Of a stretch of 64,000 nt of DNA, positions 1 to 11,714 are shown piece by piece (positions within the stretch are counted from its first letter, which is position 1; each line of letters starts with the position of its first letter). The DNA comes from Cercophora sp. LCS_1 (taxonomy: Eukaryota > Ascomycota > Sordariomycetes > Sordariales > Lasiosphaeriaceae), in NCBI GenBank assembly GCA_036250225.1, contig JAPZLL010000003.1, forward strand, positions 1 through 64,000. The letters run 5' to 3'. The notes beneath the pieces are model-generated. The model had not been told where the DNA came from. It did no database searches and saw only the letters and a program-made list of their open reading frames with translations. The translations under genes and the position numbers were made by a program.

Positions 1-106
1 TGGTCACGCCGGCAGTAAGGACTAGGCCGCCAAGCAGGGTATCGAAATCCCGGAGATCGTAGATGAAGACATCGCGGGCGAGAGCCCGAGCACCCTCGCG
101 CGACAT
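1..106 (-). CDS. 5' end of an unrecognised gene (partial)
   Basis: An ATG at 106 opens a frame on the minus strand that runs off the left edge of the window without a stop. Only 35 codons are visible, starting MSREGARALARDVFIYDL and continuing with a hydrophobic stretch rich in Leu, Gly and Val. Codon use is GC-rich in third positions, like the real genes nearby, and the frame faces the next gene divergently. I do not recognise the protein. An intron within the visible part cannot be excluded. The call rests on an open frame with coding-like composition only. Confidence 0.4.
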   Translation of the reverse strand, partial: MSREGARALARDVFIYDLRDFDTLLGGLVLTAGVT

Positions 107-1220
107 TTTGCCCTCGTGAAGAGGTGTAGGTAGAGTGGGAGGTGGTGGAGGGGTGAGATAACCTTAATTTGCCGGCCCTACTAGGCGGTGAAGTGAAGGC
201 GGTGGGGCAGCCAGGCGAGGCGCAGCTGACCAACCAGAAAACGGAAGCCTCGACGGCAACACATGGATTACAGGAGAGGGCCAGCTGAGTAGGCGCATTA
301 CGTATTTTGGCAGAGCATCCTCGGCTCAAACTTAAATCCAGCCCCCCCTTTCCATTTCCAAGCCAACGGCTGCAAAAGAAAAGAGGAGACGTGGAATCCG
401 CAAAGAGACGAAGAGGGGCATTTGGAAGGTTGCCGAAGCATCGTCATTCCCTGCTGATCCCGATTCTGCTCCCAACCTGGGACCAAGCATTCCACATTCG
501 CCCGCCGCCGAACAAAGCAAGCGACAAGCTTATCCACCTGTTTGCGCACGCTACTGCAGGCATTCGCCAGCTTTCCACGCTCACAAGACCCAAAAGACCC
601 AGACCGGACGGATCCGCGGGTTGCGTCGAGCCCGAAGTGAAGTCAACCTTCTGTTATTCTCCAAAGCGAGACGGCAAGTCCATTTCGGCCGAAATCCAGG
701 AGCATCTCCAAGACTGCCAATCCTCCAAAAGCGCCCACCCGAGCATTCCACGATTGCCATAGAAACGGGACACAGCCCAAACCAGCTGCTTCCGTGTTGC
801 ACAATCAAGGTATGTAGCTGCCCATGGTTTTCGTTCGTAACCGGCATCCCACCCAACGTCCCATACAATCGATTTACACGCGGCGAATCGGCGAATCGGC
901 GAATCGGCGAATCTGCCCCAAAGTCACACGCCATCTCCTTGTCGCGAGACTTTCCCTTTTATCCCCCACCGTTGCTCTCAGCCGAGATTGATAGGGATCC
1001 AATCCCCCAAACTACCATTTACGCTACCAGTGAGAGAGTATCGTTAACCATTCGCCTGTCACACATTTAGAGATCCTCCGCGAAGAGCGACAAAGACATC
1101 TTGCGAACAAAACCGCGAACGTTCGCAACCACCCACCAACCTTACCGATTTACAGATTCAAGCCAGCAGTCTTGAGTGTTTCGACTTGTATCGCCCGACC
1201 GTAAACCCCGAGTCGCCATC
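107..1220. other. Divergent intergenic/promoter region
   Basis: This spacer lies between two genes that point away from each other, so it should hold both promoters and 5' leaders. The open frames in it lack recognisable domains and mostly begin with non-ATG codons. It contains a four-copy 8-bp tandem repeat listed separately. No RNA gene was seen. Confidence 0.5.
881..913. repeat. Short tandem repeat, 4 x CGGCGAAT
   Basis: Four perfect head-to-tail copies of the octamer CGGCGAAT plus one further base, about 310 bp upstream of the start codon at 1221. It is either in the promoter or in the 5' leader of the downstream gene. A repeated protein-binding site is possible but not shown. Confidence 0.8.
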
Positions 1221-2189
1221 ATGACCGTGGCAACAACATCAATTCCGAGGGTGGCCGAGCCACAGGATGCCGAGCCCAGCACCGGCGATTCAACCCCACG
1301 GACTGCCCCCGAGGGCGAGGAGAAGAAGAAAAAACGGGGCCTATTTGGCTTCGGCAAGAAAAAGACAGAGGACTCGTCCAAGTCTGCTGCCAAAGAAACC
1401 GTCGCCGCCCGACGCTCCGCCAACGCCTCTCCCATCCAAACGGACCATCCGCACTTCATGCCCGCCTCCCCCAGGCGCCTTGCCTCGTCGCCCCGCCTCG
1501 CTTCACCAGCAGGCAGCCAGATCTTCGAGCGCGACGTTCAGGAAAGCGCCGCCGTCCTCCCCAACTCGCCCGCCATTCCCGCCCACATTCAGACCGAGAA
1601 CTACATCCCGCCCGTGCTCGACGCATCCTCGGAGGCCATCACAGCCAATAACCTTGATCCTGACAGCGTCGAGATCATTACCCATGCATCGCACCAGCCT
1701 GCTGCAGGCCTGCTGCTCGAGCCGAGCTGGACCGACGAGCTTGCCGCTTTCTCCGATAAGGGCGGCACCGATAGCGCCTCCAACTACGGCAGTTTTGACA
1801 CAACCGATGTCCGTCGGCTGAGCTTCATCTCGTTTGCCGATGTAGTCCAGTCCGAGCAAGGCCACGGGATCGCAGGATCCCGCGACAGCATGCACCTTGC
1901 TGGTCTTACCAGCTTGGCATCCATGGGCATGACGAACCGCTCACCCTCGCCAATCCGCTCGCCAGTGTCCTCGACCGGGGGGCCCGAAACCAGCCCACCC
2001 ACAAGCAAATCCGGGAGCGTCAAAGGCTTGGAGATGTCGCCGAGCAGGAAACCCCTGGGGAGTCCAACTATGTTGCCCCATCCCACGGTGAGCGGGGAGT
2101 TGACCATCGAAACTATGACCCAGGCGCTCAGGAGAACAGGGAGTGGAGACCTGAGCGGAGTGAGGAGTTTGCCCTCCAGCCCAATCTAA
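1221..2189 (+). CDS. Conserved Ser/Pro-rich protein of unknown function
   Basis: A single-exon frame of 322 codons. The ATG at 1221 is preferred over the upstream GTG opening of the frame because it sits in a good fungal context (GCCATCATGACC) and begins a composition shift. The N-terminus carries a basic patch (KKKKRGLFGFGKKK, about residues 37-50), followed by a long Ser/Pro/Ala-rich, probably disordered region. The segment RRLSFISFADVVQSE near residue 200 combines a basophilic-kinase-like RRLS motif with a conserved-looking core. The C-terminus has SPSPIRSP-type proline-directed sites and a block GELTIETMTQALRRTGSGD. No enzyme domain, signal peptide or membrane segment is visible. This is probably a phosphoprotein of filamentous fungi; the function is unknown to me. 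Confidence 0.7.
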   Translation: MTVATTSIPRVAEPQDAEPSTGDSTPRTAPEGEEKKKKRGLFGFGKKKTEDSSKSAAKETVAARRSANASPIQTDHPHFMPASPRRLASSPRLASPAGSQIFERDVQESAAVLPNSPAIPAHIQTENYIPPVLDASSEAITANNLDPDSVEIITHASHQPAAGLLLEPSWTDELAAFSDKGGTDSASNYGSFDTTDVRRLSFISFADVVQSEQGHGIAGSRDSMHLAGLTSLASMGMTNRSPSPIRSPVSSTGGPETSPPTSKSGSVKGLEMSPSRKPLGSPTMLPHPTVSGELTIETMTQALRRTGSGDLSGVRSLPSSPI

Positions 2190-3109
2190 GGGCTCTTGGA
2201 CTGGGATGGGAGCGCGCAGGTTTTTTTTTTTCACGCTTGAAAGATTTTGGAGTTCGGTTGCAATATTCGCTTCAGCACCCTTTTATACCAATTTTTTATA
2301 CCACCCAAGCCAGCAAAGAACGATGTGTCTTTGGAAAAGTCGGGAGAGTGGATGGTGGAGCACCTACGTTCTGATGGTTGGGCCCTTTTGCTTTGGTTGT
2401 GTTTGGAATGAGCTGGCTATGGGATCGGGGGTAGTGTGAAGGAATGGGAGTTTTGTTGATTTTCAGTTTCCTGGCCAGGATTGGTTACTAGGGTGATTCA
2501 ATATGTCGTGTCTCTCCCCGTTGCTATTTTTTCCTTTGAGGGGACATGGACAGCTTTTCCTCGGCCTCCTTTCTCGGGTGTTTCAGTGGCACTTTGAGTG
2601 CAGCACAGGATGACGTTGGCTTGGTTGGCATCGGTATTGTAGTGAGGTGAAGCCGGGAGCAAAAACTGTAGACAAGAGAGTTTCCTGGTCTCTTTTATTT
2701 CATCCAGAATGCCTCCCGAAATCACTCATGCCACGTTTCCGCATCTCTAGACCTCTTCATGGGCCTGGCCCTCACAAGCACACAATTGGGCAAATGCAAG
2801 CCACTGGTATTGTATTGGTACCGCCCATGGATTCTGTCTGAGGCAACTTGTCCTACGCACAATCATGTCTCGTCAATCTATCACCTCTATGTGAACCGAC
2901 CACCCAGGTTTCCCCCAAAAGTCCAGTTTGTCCTTGCCACCGTGACTCCATGTGTAACTGTAGGAGGCCGTAAGCCGATGCCAATAGGCATCAGATGTCT
3001 TCCTGTCCGCCTTATCACCCCCTCTTGCTCTTACAATTACAGTCTTTTCGCTCAAAAACCAATTGAGCGTGACGTCTTCAGCTGCGAGCCCGAACAAGGT
3101 CAGCTGATT
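2190..3109. other. Convergent 3' intergenic region
   Basis: Spacer between the 3' ends of the Ser/Pro-rich gene (+) and the trehalase gene (-). It should contain both 3' untranslated regions. A T-rich run follows shortly after the stop codon at 2189. No gene or RNA could be supported here. Confidence 0.5.
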
Positions 3110-5561
3110 TTAAGGGAGTGCCGCCAAAGCTCTGTTGTGATTCTCCTCGACAGCCTTGGTGAACGTATCATATGGGGTCAGCGTCCCCAGAGCCCGACGC
3201 ATGTGAGCATTCACAAATTGCAAGCCATAGATGTAGCTGGCATTGACCCAACCGAACCTTGAAGAATGTCAGTTTTACGCGTGTGTTGGTGGGGGAAAGA
3301 CAACTTACCCTTCTTTAGCAACGCCCTTGAAATCAAGGCCCTGATTGCCGTACTCGGCGTCCACTCGGTGCGGGTCGATCGGTCTTGTGACATCATACTT
3401 CTCCACCACAACGCCGTTGAAATCAACAAACGCCTTGGTGATCATGAAGAGCCATTTGTATGCCAGCCTCTCAGCTTCGTCGTGGAAACTGTATCGGTGG
3501 AGACCAGTCCAGGCGAGCATTTGCTGCGGCGCCCAACCGTAGGGATAATCCCACTGCCGGTTGGGACGGTCGAGCCCAACTTCACCACGACTCTCCTTGG
3601 TCCCGGAGAGGAGGCCACCAAACGCTTCGAATTTCGGCAAGGCCTTCTGCACCATGATGGCCGCCTGCTTAGGACTGCTGACGCCTGCCCAAAGCGCCCA
3701 GAAGGTGGTGGCACTCTCGTAGTTGCATTGCTTGCGTGTCGCAGTGTTATAATCGTAGTACATCCCGTCCTGTTCGTTCCAGAGGTACTTGTCGATAGCC
3801 AACTTGCGTCGCTTTGCGCGCCGGTCCCAGATCGCCGATGTCTCGATTTGGCCAGGCTTCATGTCACCAACACAGTACTCGGCCGGGATCTCCAGCTTGT
3901 CGTTGAAGACATTGCGGATGGTGCGGCCGATGTCCATTTCGTACTTGAAAAGCAACGAGTTGAGGTCGATTGTAGCAAGGTCGGCGCAGACTCCCTCAAA
4001 GCGATAGGTCGTATCGTGGCCAGACTCGCGAACCGCTCGATCGTGCATGAAGTAGTCGTCCAGCTCAGGTTCTTTGATCTCGCCGTGATTGTAGCCGTGG
4101 ACAAACTCTTCAAAAGCCACACCATGCTTCTTCACATATGGTTCCAAAATGTGAAAGAAGTGGTCGGCCTCCGTCTCAGGAGGCACACCGAGACCCTCCG
4201 GTCGGTAGCGCGACAACCCCGTAACCTTGTCCAGGCGGGGCTCGGCCATCCAGACGCTGTGGTACTCCTTGATGGCTGCAAGAATGGCAGTGCGAAGGAA
4301 CTCTTTGGCATCCGGCTCGTGCTTTATGATGTCGTATACACGAAGGGCCATGTCGGTCAGGAAAGGGGGCTGGGAGCGACAGAGGTAGTAAGAGCGTGTG
4401 GCGTTGAGGATCTTGCCGTAATGCTTGATACAGAAGCAGAAGTTCAAGACCATTGACTTGGCCAGGTCAACCTTGCCATTGACCAGCAAGCCAAGCGACT
4501 CCATATAGCTGTCCCACCCGTAGAGCTCGTTGAATCGTCCTCCGGGCACAACAAAGGGACGACCCCTAAGCGTCTTCTCCCCAGTCTTGGGGTCAACGAT
4601 CTCTTCCATGTCCACGGCCAGAAGACCGGGCTTCGAGTTCAAGTCCCGGAGAAGTTCAGGGGTAATCTTCTCCGGGAGAAGCTGCACGTCCAGCCGGATT
4701 TCAGGCTTCTCCTCGGCCAGCTTGGTGTAGTACGCATATTGCTCGGGCGCGCCCCTTGGGACGTAGATGCGGGGCCGGGGGTCGTCGGTCCAGTCCTTAG
4801 GGTCTCGTGCGGCAACTTCAATGCTCGAAGCATCAATCCGTCTTGTCAAGCCGTCCCAGAAGTGGTCGCGGATCATGCGGGACAGACGATTGACCGGGTT
4901 CTCGTTCAGTCTGGCCTCGTCAAGAATAATCTGCTTTCGGCCATATTCCTTGGCGAGCGACAATTCTTGCAACAGATTGGAGAGCATGTATGTGCCACGG
5001 ACGTCGAATCGGTTGTATCCATTGGATGCTGCCGTGCGAAGGGTCAAAACCTGACCACACCAACATCAGCTCAGTCATCCAACGGTACTATTTTGCAGGA
5101 TCGGACATACCTTGGGCCCGTTGTCTTCAATGGTGATCTGCATGTTGCCATCCGGGTCCTCCTGTGACAGCAAGCTCTGGAGTGTCGGCTCGACCTGGAT
5201 TAGGAAGCGACGGTGGTGGGGGATAGTGGATTCATCTGTATTGGTTGTTAGCATGCGTGGCACTTGATGTCGACCAAACTTGTAATTACCATGACTGCCT
5301 CGACGATAAGGCTCTGTGAAGGCCAGCCGCTCGAAATGCCTGGCTAGGCCATTCTATAAAGGTGCAGCCCGTTAGACACAATCCCGCAGACTCGGGTGAC
5401 TCTCTAACCTGGGAGTAAGTGCGGGTTCGTGGCCCGGCACGATAGTTGATGTGGCGTTCATCTGTGGTGTAATAGGTTTTGGCATCGTCGAACACGCCCT
5501 CGTCAACGGAGCCCCGGGACTTGGGAGCAGCCGGGGGAGCGAGGCGGTCCGACGCCGCCAT
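3110..5561 (-). CDS. NTH1: Neutral trehalase (GH37), cytosolic
   Basis: Hydrolyses cytosolic trehalose to two glucose during germination and stress recovery. Five exons: 5409-5561, 5290-5353, 5111-5235, 3309-5050 and 3110-3257, giving 743 residues, the usual length for fungal neutral trehalases. Both GH37 signatures are present: PGGRFNELYGWDSY (about residues 283-296) and QWDYPYGWAP (about 613-622). The regulatory N-terminus has a PKA-type RRGS site (Ser71, spliced across exons 2 and 3) and a calcium-binding-like loop DPDGNMQITIED (99-110), which distinguish this family from acid trehalases. There is no signal peptide. The start at 5561 is the first ATG of the frame; an upstream TTG is not used. 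Introns of 51-60 nt have standard borders. It lies tail-to-tail with the gene at 1221. Confidence 0.96.
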
Positions 5562-7322
5562 TGCTCTTTGGTTGGTGTCGACCAACAATTACTCGGATAG
5601 GTCGGGTGGTGATGGAGGCGTGGGGTTGCTGGTCGTTATCGGACAGCTTCTTGGGGAGCTTCAAATAGCGCCACCCAGCAATTGGTCGCTCAGTTTCGAC
5701 TGTGAGTACGGTAGAAATCCTGGTGATTGTGCACAATCACAATCAAGGATCGTAAAGGTGTAAGGGAGGTCAAGAAGTGATTTCCGAGGATATTGGCGTC
5801 TTTATCAAAACTGATGGATGCGGAAGTGAATGGGTGAAGGCCGGCGCGAGGCGAAGCCACGCTGGGATGAATTGACTTAAGGCTCACGAAATAGTGGGGA
5901 CACTGAAATTGGGACCGCTGGGAGCAGTCACGAGGCCCCATAAAACCAATTCCGGGGAGAAGGTATTATCGATAGGCAATGGAAGGCCGACGAGATGCCA
6001 CGAGCGTAGAAGGGGCGATTGATGGGCCGCTCCAGACCCCGTCAGAATTGAGTGAATGGAATCTGGAAGGGCCGTTCTGCGCAAAGCTGGAATTTAACAG
6101 ATTCACGGCTGCCCCTTGATCGGATCGTTACAAGCTGCACAACACAGATCCTCGGTCCCACCCACGTTGGCACCACCTAATAAGTCCACGGACAAGGCGA
6201 TGCACTCACTCACACACCCATGCCTGTTACCACTTATCTCGGCATCCTTGTGGCTGGAAGACCACATGGGATGCCGCCATTCGTGGCGGACAGCACGATG
6301 ACGGCGCCCGATGCAGGGCAGAACTCCCGACCTTGCAGCTCGCCAATGCAACCACTTTACAACCCCTGGATGCTGACAAGCATCCAACACCGACTGGTTG
6401 ATCCGGTGAACTCTGCATTCTTTCTCAGGTGTTTCCACGTCTTCTGAGGTGCCTGTGATCCCCAATCCTCAACTTTGGTTCAGCCTCTTGATCACACCCC
6501 TCCATTGTTGATGTCACCTACCCACCCCACGCCATCACCCGCTGTGGATTCCTTCTCGGCCGTGTTGACTGGCATGTCTTGGCTTCAGCCAGTGATCGGG
6601 TCCACTATAACGAAGGGCATTCAGTTCCGGGAGGCGTTAGTGGCCTGCCATGATGTGCTGTACCTATTATATGGTTCAAGTTGGGAACCTTTTTTTTCTT
6701 TCTTCTTTTTGGAAGGAGTTTACTATCAAACACAGCCACAGCCCAGAAACTCTTAATTGAACCCCTGACAAATCCCCAACCCACCAAGCGACAGAATGAA
6801 ATCGGCCACGCCATTGCAGGGCTGAAGTGGAACGGACATCAGCGGTACCGACCCCACGATTTCCCGCCCGACTCCGGGGAAGGATGACACGGCAAGGACC
6901 ATCCCGCGAGATAAAATACCCAGGTAGCAATCCAGTGAGATTCAAGAAATTTCTTCCGGTCTCGTGCTTCACAACTGCTGCGCAACACCGCAACGATGCA
7001 GCAAAAAAGTCTTGATCACGTTTAGCTTTGCATGCTGCGAGGATTTATAACGCGTGGGGGTCCGTGATCTGCATCGAGGATTCCTTGGCAGTCTGGGCGA
7101 TCTCCAACCACACGACTTCAACACAGTAACCAAAAGATATACCTATTATTGCTACATGACTACAAAGAATTATAGACTCGAAGCCCCACCAGGCTGCTTC
7201 GGCCGTTATCCGTCCCCCGGCCATCCCACATGAAGGGTCTGCCGACAATATCATCCAACCTGACGACCAATGCCATGCCAACAAAAGAGAAACCCATCAG
7301 GCCGATTCAACGAAGACCTCCG
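5562..7322. other. Trehalase promoter and 3' flank of the DUF3405 gene
   Basis: This stretch separates the trehalase start from the stop codon of the next minus-strand gene. I see no supported gene in it. CCCCT/AGGGG pentamers, the core of fungal stress elements, occur for example at 6112-6116, which would fit a stress-regulated trehalase, but such short words are expected by chance. Confidence 0.45.
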
Positions 7323-9654
7323 TCATGTCCAGTCCATCTCGGCTGGATGCTCCCACTTTATGGGGTGCACCAACATACTTCTCAGGCACATCCTCCCTGT
7401 GCTTTCTTCGCTCTCCTCCTCTTCCCTACCCCCTCGCAAAGTCCCGCCCCCAAACCTCCCCCCGTCTTCGCCCCTCCCGTCCATCTGCGCGTACCCAAGC
7501 CAGCGTCTCCACAACAACCCCGCAAATTCACTGTGATAGTACCACGTAGCGCCCTTGAGGTTGTGCTCGTTGCCCCATCCGAAAGGACTTCCACGTCCCG
7601 AGGTAGTCTGGTCCCTGCCGCCATTAAACGTCTCATCGACCGCCTTGAGATCCCACTCCCGATCAAGATAGACGGGGTGCGGCGCATACACAGCCTTGAG
7701 CCCATGGTGCAATGCCATGGTTGCGGGGAACATCTCGCTGAACATAGCATGCTTCATCAGCCATGTCTCCTCATGCATCACCTCCAACAGCCTACGGCTT
7801 AGTCGCGACGCCGTCACAATAGAGGACCGCCTCGGTGGAAGGGGAAGGGAGTGGTCATAGCCCGTGACATCTTCGGCGAATACCCAGCCGGACTCCTCCG
7901 CGTCGAAGAGGGGGTTGAGCGTTATCAAGTCGGCGTCCTCGCCCACGCCGCACTCACTCCACATCTCGTCCGACGTCTTTGCCTGGTAGCACGACAGAGG
8001 AAGGAACGTCTTCCCGGATTGCTCGGCTCGTGTGGGGTAGCGACCATCAAATGTGACCGGCCCGAGAACAGAGCGCCGGCCTGAGGCCATAGTTTCATCG
8101 TGGACTAGGCGAGTGAAGTTGGCCCAAGAGCCATGATACCTGGGGATGTAGTACTTTTGTGCCCGCTCCCACATCTCCACACGGGTCTGCTTGCGAGCCC
8201 AGAGACCGATACGGTCAAACAACTCGTAATAGTTACCCAGGAAGCGCATGTCCATCTCCCAGTTCCAAAAGTAGGCAAATTGTAAGTGGGTCATGGCAAA
8301 ATGCTGAAGTGGGAAGTGTGCACTGCGGTAGACGCCGTGAATATCTGTTTGTGCTGGGTCGTCAAAGGACGCCCCAAAGTTGCCCGGGTAGATGAGGCGC
8401 ATCTGGGCCTCGGACCAGAGGGTGCAGAGATTGTGAAACTCCGACGGCACCCAGTCATCAAGGACTTGTTGCGCGATGGCCTTGTCGGCCCAGATGGGCG
8501 CATCGTCGTCGCGGACATGGAGAAGGAAGTGCACTTCGTACTCGCCGCCTGAACGAAGAGACAGCTCGGAAATCAGGGCCCGGAAGTTCAAAATGACGTG
8601 TGGTGTCCATTCGACGCCGACGTAGGTGCGAACAACAATGGCGGTCCGGGGAATCTTTGTTTTGTACTCGGAAGGGCGCCCGTAAGACCCTTCCTGTCTC
8701 GGGTCGAGAAAGCGTTTTCTGTTGGTGTCGGAACATCGCTTCTGAACCTCGCCCCAGTTGATCCCATTGTAGTTGATCTTCCCGGTCTTCGCCCAGATCA
8801 TTTGGTTGGCTTCCTGCTCAGTATCCGTGCCCACCACCATCCCACCTTCGGTGTACTCGTAGCCCAAACCATACGGCCCGTATCGACCAAATCGATCGAA
8901 GCAAATATCGTCCCGAAGACCGAGCAGTGCGTGTGAGCCAATTGCTGGCTCAGGTTGGGCTTGGACAACCCCTTTGTAGGTGAATAGATCCGGAATAGGG
9001 ATGGTTTTGTCCTTGTCGAGAAAGCACGTCTCGACTTCGTGATACTTATCTCGATAATGCCTCGACTGGTAGTCTGGATAAGGGGAATAAGAATGAGGAG
9101 TAGGCATTTCTGCGGAGGGCCCTCTCAGCGGGAGTGGCTGGGGCTCGTTTTCTTCTCGCGGATATTCTGGCGTGTAGTTGCGCATGGGGACCAGAGCTCT
9201 GAGACCGTTGAAATACCCATCGAGACTGGGGCTTGGTTAGCATTGTGAAGAATTGAGCAAAGTTGAAGCTCACTCACTGTTTGAACTTGAGCCACTCGTG
9301 TCCCTGGTCCTCGTCTTCTTCCAACTCTTCTTCATCTTCTTGGACCACAAAAGTGATTCCCTCCGAGCTGGCGCCAGCGACTGATTCGACTTTTCCGAAG
9401 TCGACGAAGTCTAGTATCCTCCCGTTTCTGAGACGCACGCCGCCCGTTGATATAGACAAGAGGGCTACACAGATAATTGCGCCTGTCCATAGTATCACTC
9501 TTCGGTAAAGACAATGGCCCAACAAGGCTCTGACTCGAAGCCTTGGCTGTTGATGTGTTGGCAAGGGAAGGAGGGAGTACTGCTCATCCTTGGAGGACAG
9601 AATACTAGAGAAGGAGTCGGACCGGCTGATACTGAGGAATGAACTCCGTTCCAT
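7323..9654 (-). CDS. DUF3405 family type II membrane protein, glycosyltransferase-like
   Basis: Two exons (9278-9654 and 7323-9225) joined by a 52-nt intron give 759 residues. Residues 1-50 are a Ser-rich cytosolic tail, followed by one membrane anchor (about 53-69, ILWTGAIICVALLSIST) and then an acidic stem, so a type II Golgi/ER topology is likely. The luminal part carries hallmarks of the fungal DUF3405 family: the block CFDRFGRYGPYGLGYEY, the INWGEVQKRC segment, and an acidic YFWNWEMDMRF motif that may be metal-binding as in glycosyltransferases. The catalytic role is inferred from fold-level family knowledge, not demonstrated. The C-terminal 40 residues are Gly/Glu-rich. The start at 9654 is the first ATG; the upstream TTG is ignored. 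Confidence 0.85.
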
Positions 9655-11714
9655 AACCAAATGGGCGCATGCGCGGTTGCGCTACTCGGTGGGTGTCTCG
9701 CAGTATCAACCCGGGGATACTCGTGAGAGATAGCAAGTGAGATAGTAGGCGCTGCTATCTTCCGGAAGCGGGACTGAGGAAGAGAGAAAACGAGGAGGTT
9801 TAAAGCAGAGGTTAGAGTAAAACAACCTTTCCATCAATGACTAAAATAGGAGAGACAGACTTGTCGTTGACACCCGTGCTCGCTGATCTTGAGTGAGCAA
9901 GCAACAGCAAGCCGGGCACATCACAGGATTTTTGGTCGCACCGCCATCTTTGGCTATGCGAGATCGACACCGGGAAGGGGAAACTCCAAGAGCACACCCC
10001 CTGAGGTGGGATGCTTGGTGATCCTGTTCTGAAGATTAAGCCTCGCGCTAGAGAGATAGTACTGACGACGCGTCGAAAATATATGAGGCCCGGGAGTGAA
10101 AACGACCAACGTTGAATAAGCTCACCCCCTTCACCTCTCATATTTCCAGTCAATGAAGCCCAACAAATCCCTGAGCTCAAGGAATCCTAGCGACATCCGT
10201 CACGGGCCTAAAAGAGGGCTTGCATGCATAGGAAATCAGGATAACAAAACATCACCTGGACTTGAGCACGACGCAACGAAAACACTGAGTTCTGAACGCC
10301 GATCTGCCATAGACGACCGTGGTCATCTTCTGCTTGACACGCCGTTTGCGTTAGGTTCTTTTGGCCACCAGGGCAGCCTTTGGTGGGCGACGGGGCAAGC
10401 TAAACTGTTGCCCCTGGCTCCCTTACGGCCAGCCCATGCATGGCAGGTATTTTCTCGCGATTGGTTTCTGCGCTCTCGGATGAGTCGTTGGTGTCGCTCC
10501 ACTCGGACCACAGGTCTGGTCCCAGGTGGACAGGCGGATTAGGAAGGAAGAGAACATCTTCGTGGGACGCTCTGAAGCGGTGACGACGTAACGGTGGGGT
10601 CTCTAAGCGTGGCCCCGAGCCATCGCGATCGCTCACGTCGAAGATGGAAGGCACGATCAGTTGTGCAAGGAAGAGGTAATGTTTACCTCTGTTCTATCCG
10701 TCATTACCTGGTTGGATCTGAATACTTGAATGAGGATTAGCCTTCCGCAGTGACTTCGCAGACTCAAACCACGACACATGCCCAGCACGGGCTTCCACAA
10801 ACACATATTGTGACTTCGATCGTAGAAATCCTCCGATGTCGCTGCTGGTCATTCAAATCGAGGCATCATTTTGCTTCGCAGAGAGTTGAGCTATTGAAAC
10901 GCAATGACCGGAACTCTCCAAGACCTGGGTGGGCGAAGGCCTGTCAGTTTACTAGGTTGCACGAAACCAGATGCCAACGTCTTGAAAACCTGATTATCAT
11001 TGGATTGGATTGCGCCTCCATTTCTACCACCTTTTTCCTGAATGATAGATAGTCAGCTTATCCCGCGCTGGAATCGTGAAATGCACGCCCAAAACACGAA
11101 GAGTCCGCTCCCGTTGTCTAAGTTCGGGGTCTGATACCTAGGGAGGTAAGTGTCGGCTCACACCCCTCCCTACTAGTGAGAGCTTAACGGGCACGTCCTG
11201 CAGGCCACGTCTTCACCTCCCGAAATAGAATACAGTCCTCACCCGAGAGTCATACTTTTTCTGCGATTTCGTCATCCATCGTTTCTCAGCTAGTGACAAT
11301 CTGGGGCAGTTATCTCAGACACTGAAACAACAAGCTTGGTTCCTGGGACAACACCCCGAGCAAGAGATTGACCATGTTGGCCGCCAATCTAGGAGGCCCT
11401 CGACGCACAAACAGTGGGCACAAGCATACGCTCGAGCGACAAAAATGGCTTCGGCTCACTCGCGAGTCGCCTGATTGTTGAGCAACTTCCTTGTTCCTGA
11501 CTACGAACCATTGGAACTGTCCTCGTGAATTGATAGGATGCGGGTAAGTGATATCTGAGCATCCTTCTGTATCGATCGCCACCCTTTTTTTTGGCCTTAC
11601 TCCAAGGATAATCCGATTTCTGGGGTTGTCAAACACGCCCCGATTCCCCTTTTCAGCCGCCATCCAGCCCTGCCAAGGCGTTCAGGGGTAACCAAAACAA
11701 ACCCACCACCCGCA
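9655..11714. other. Intergenic region, tandem minus-strand genes
   Basis: About 2 kb between the DUF3405 start codon and the MFS transporter stop codon. The frames present (for example on the minus strand at 9812-10180) have no recognisable domain and no supporting splice pattern. I see no RNA gene or repeat worth annotating. Confidence 0.45.

Noticed and set aside
307..1070. Two overlapping plus-strand frames of about 150 codons
   Set aside because: Non-coding-like composition, no ATG context, no domains, and they span the octamer repeat; more likely promoter/leader.
3266..4456. 396-codon plus-strand open frame
   Set aside because: It is antisense to the trehalase exon 4, has no domain, and reflects GC-rich codon bias of the real gene.
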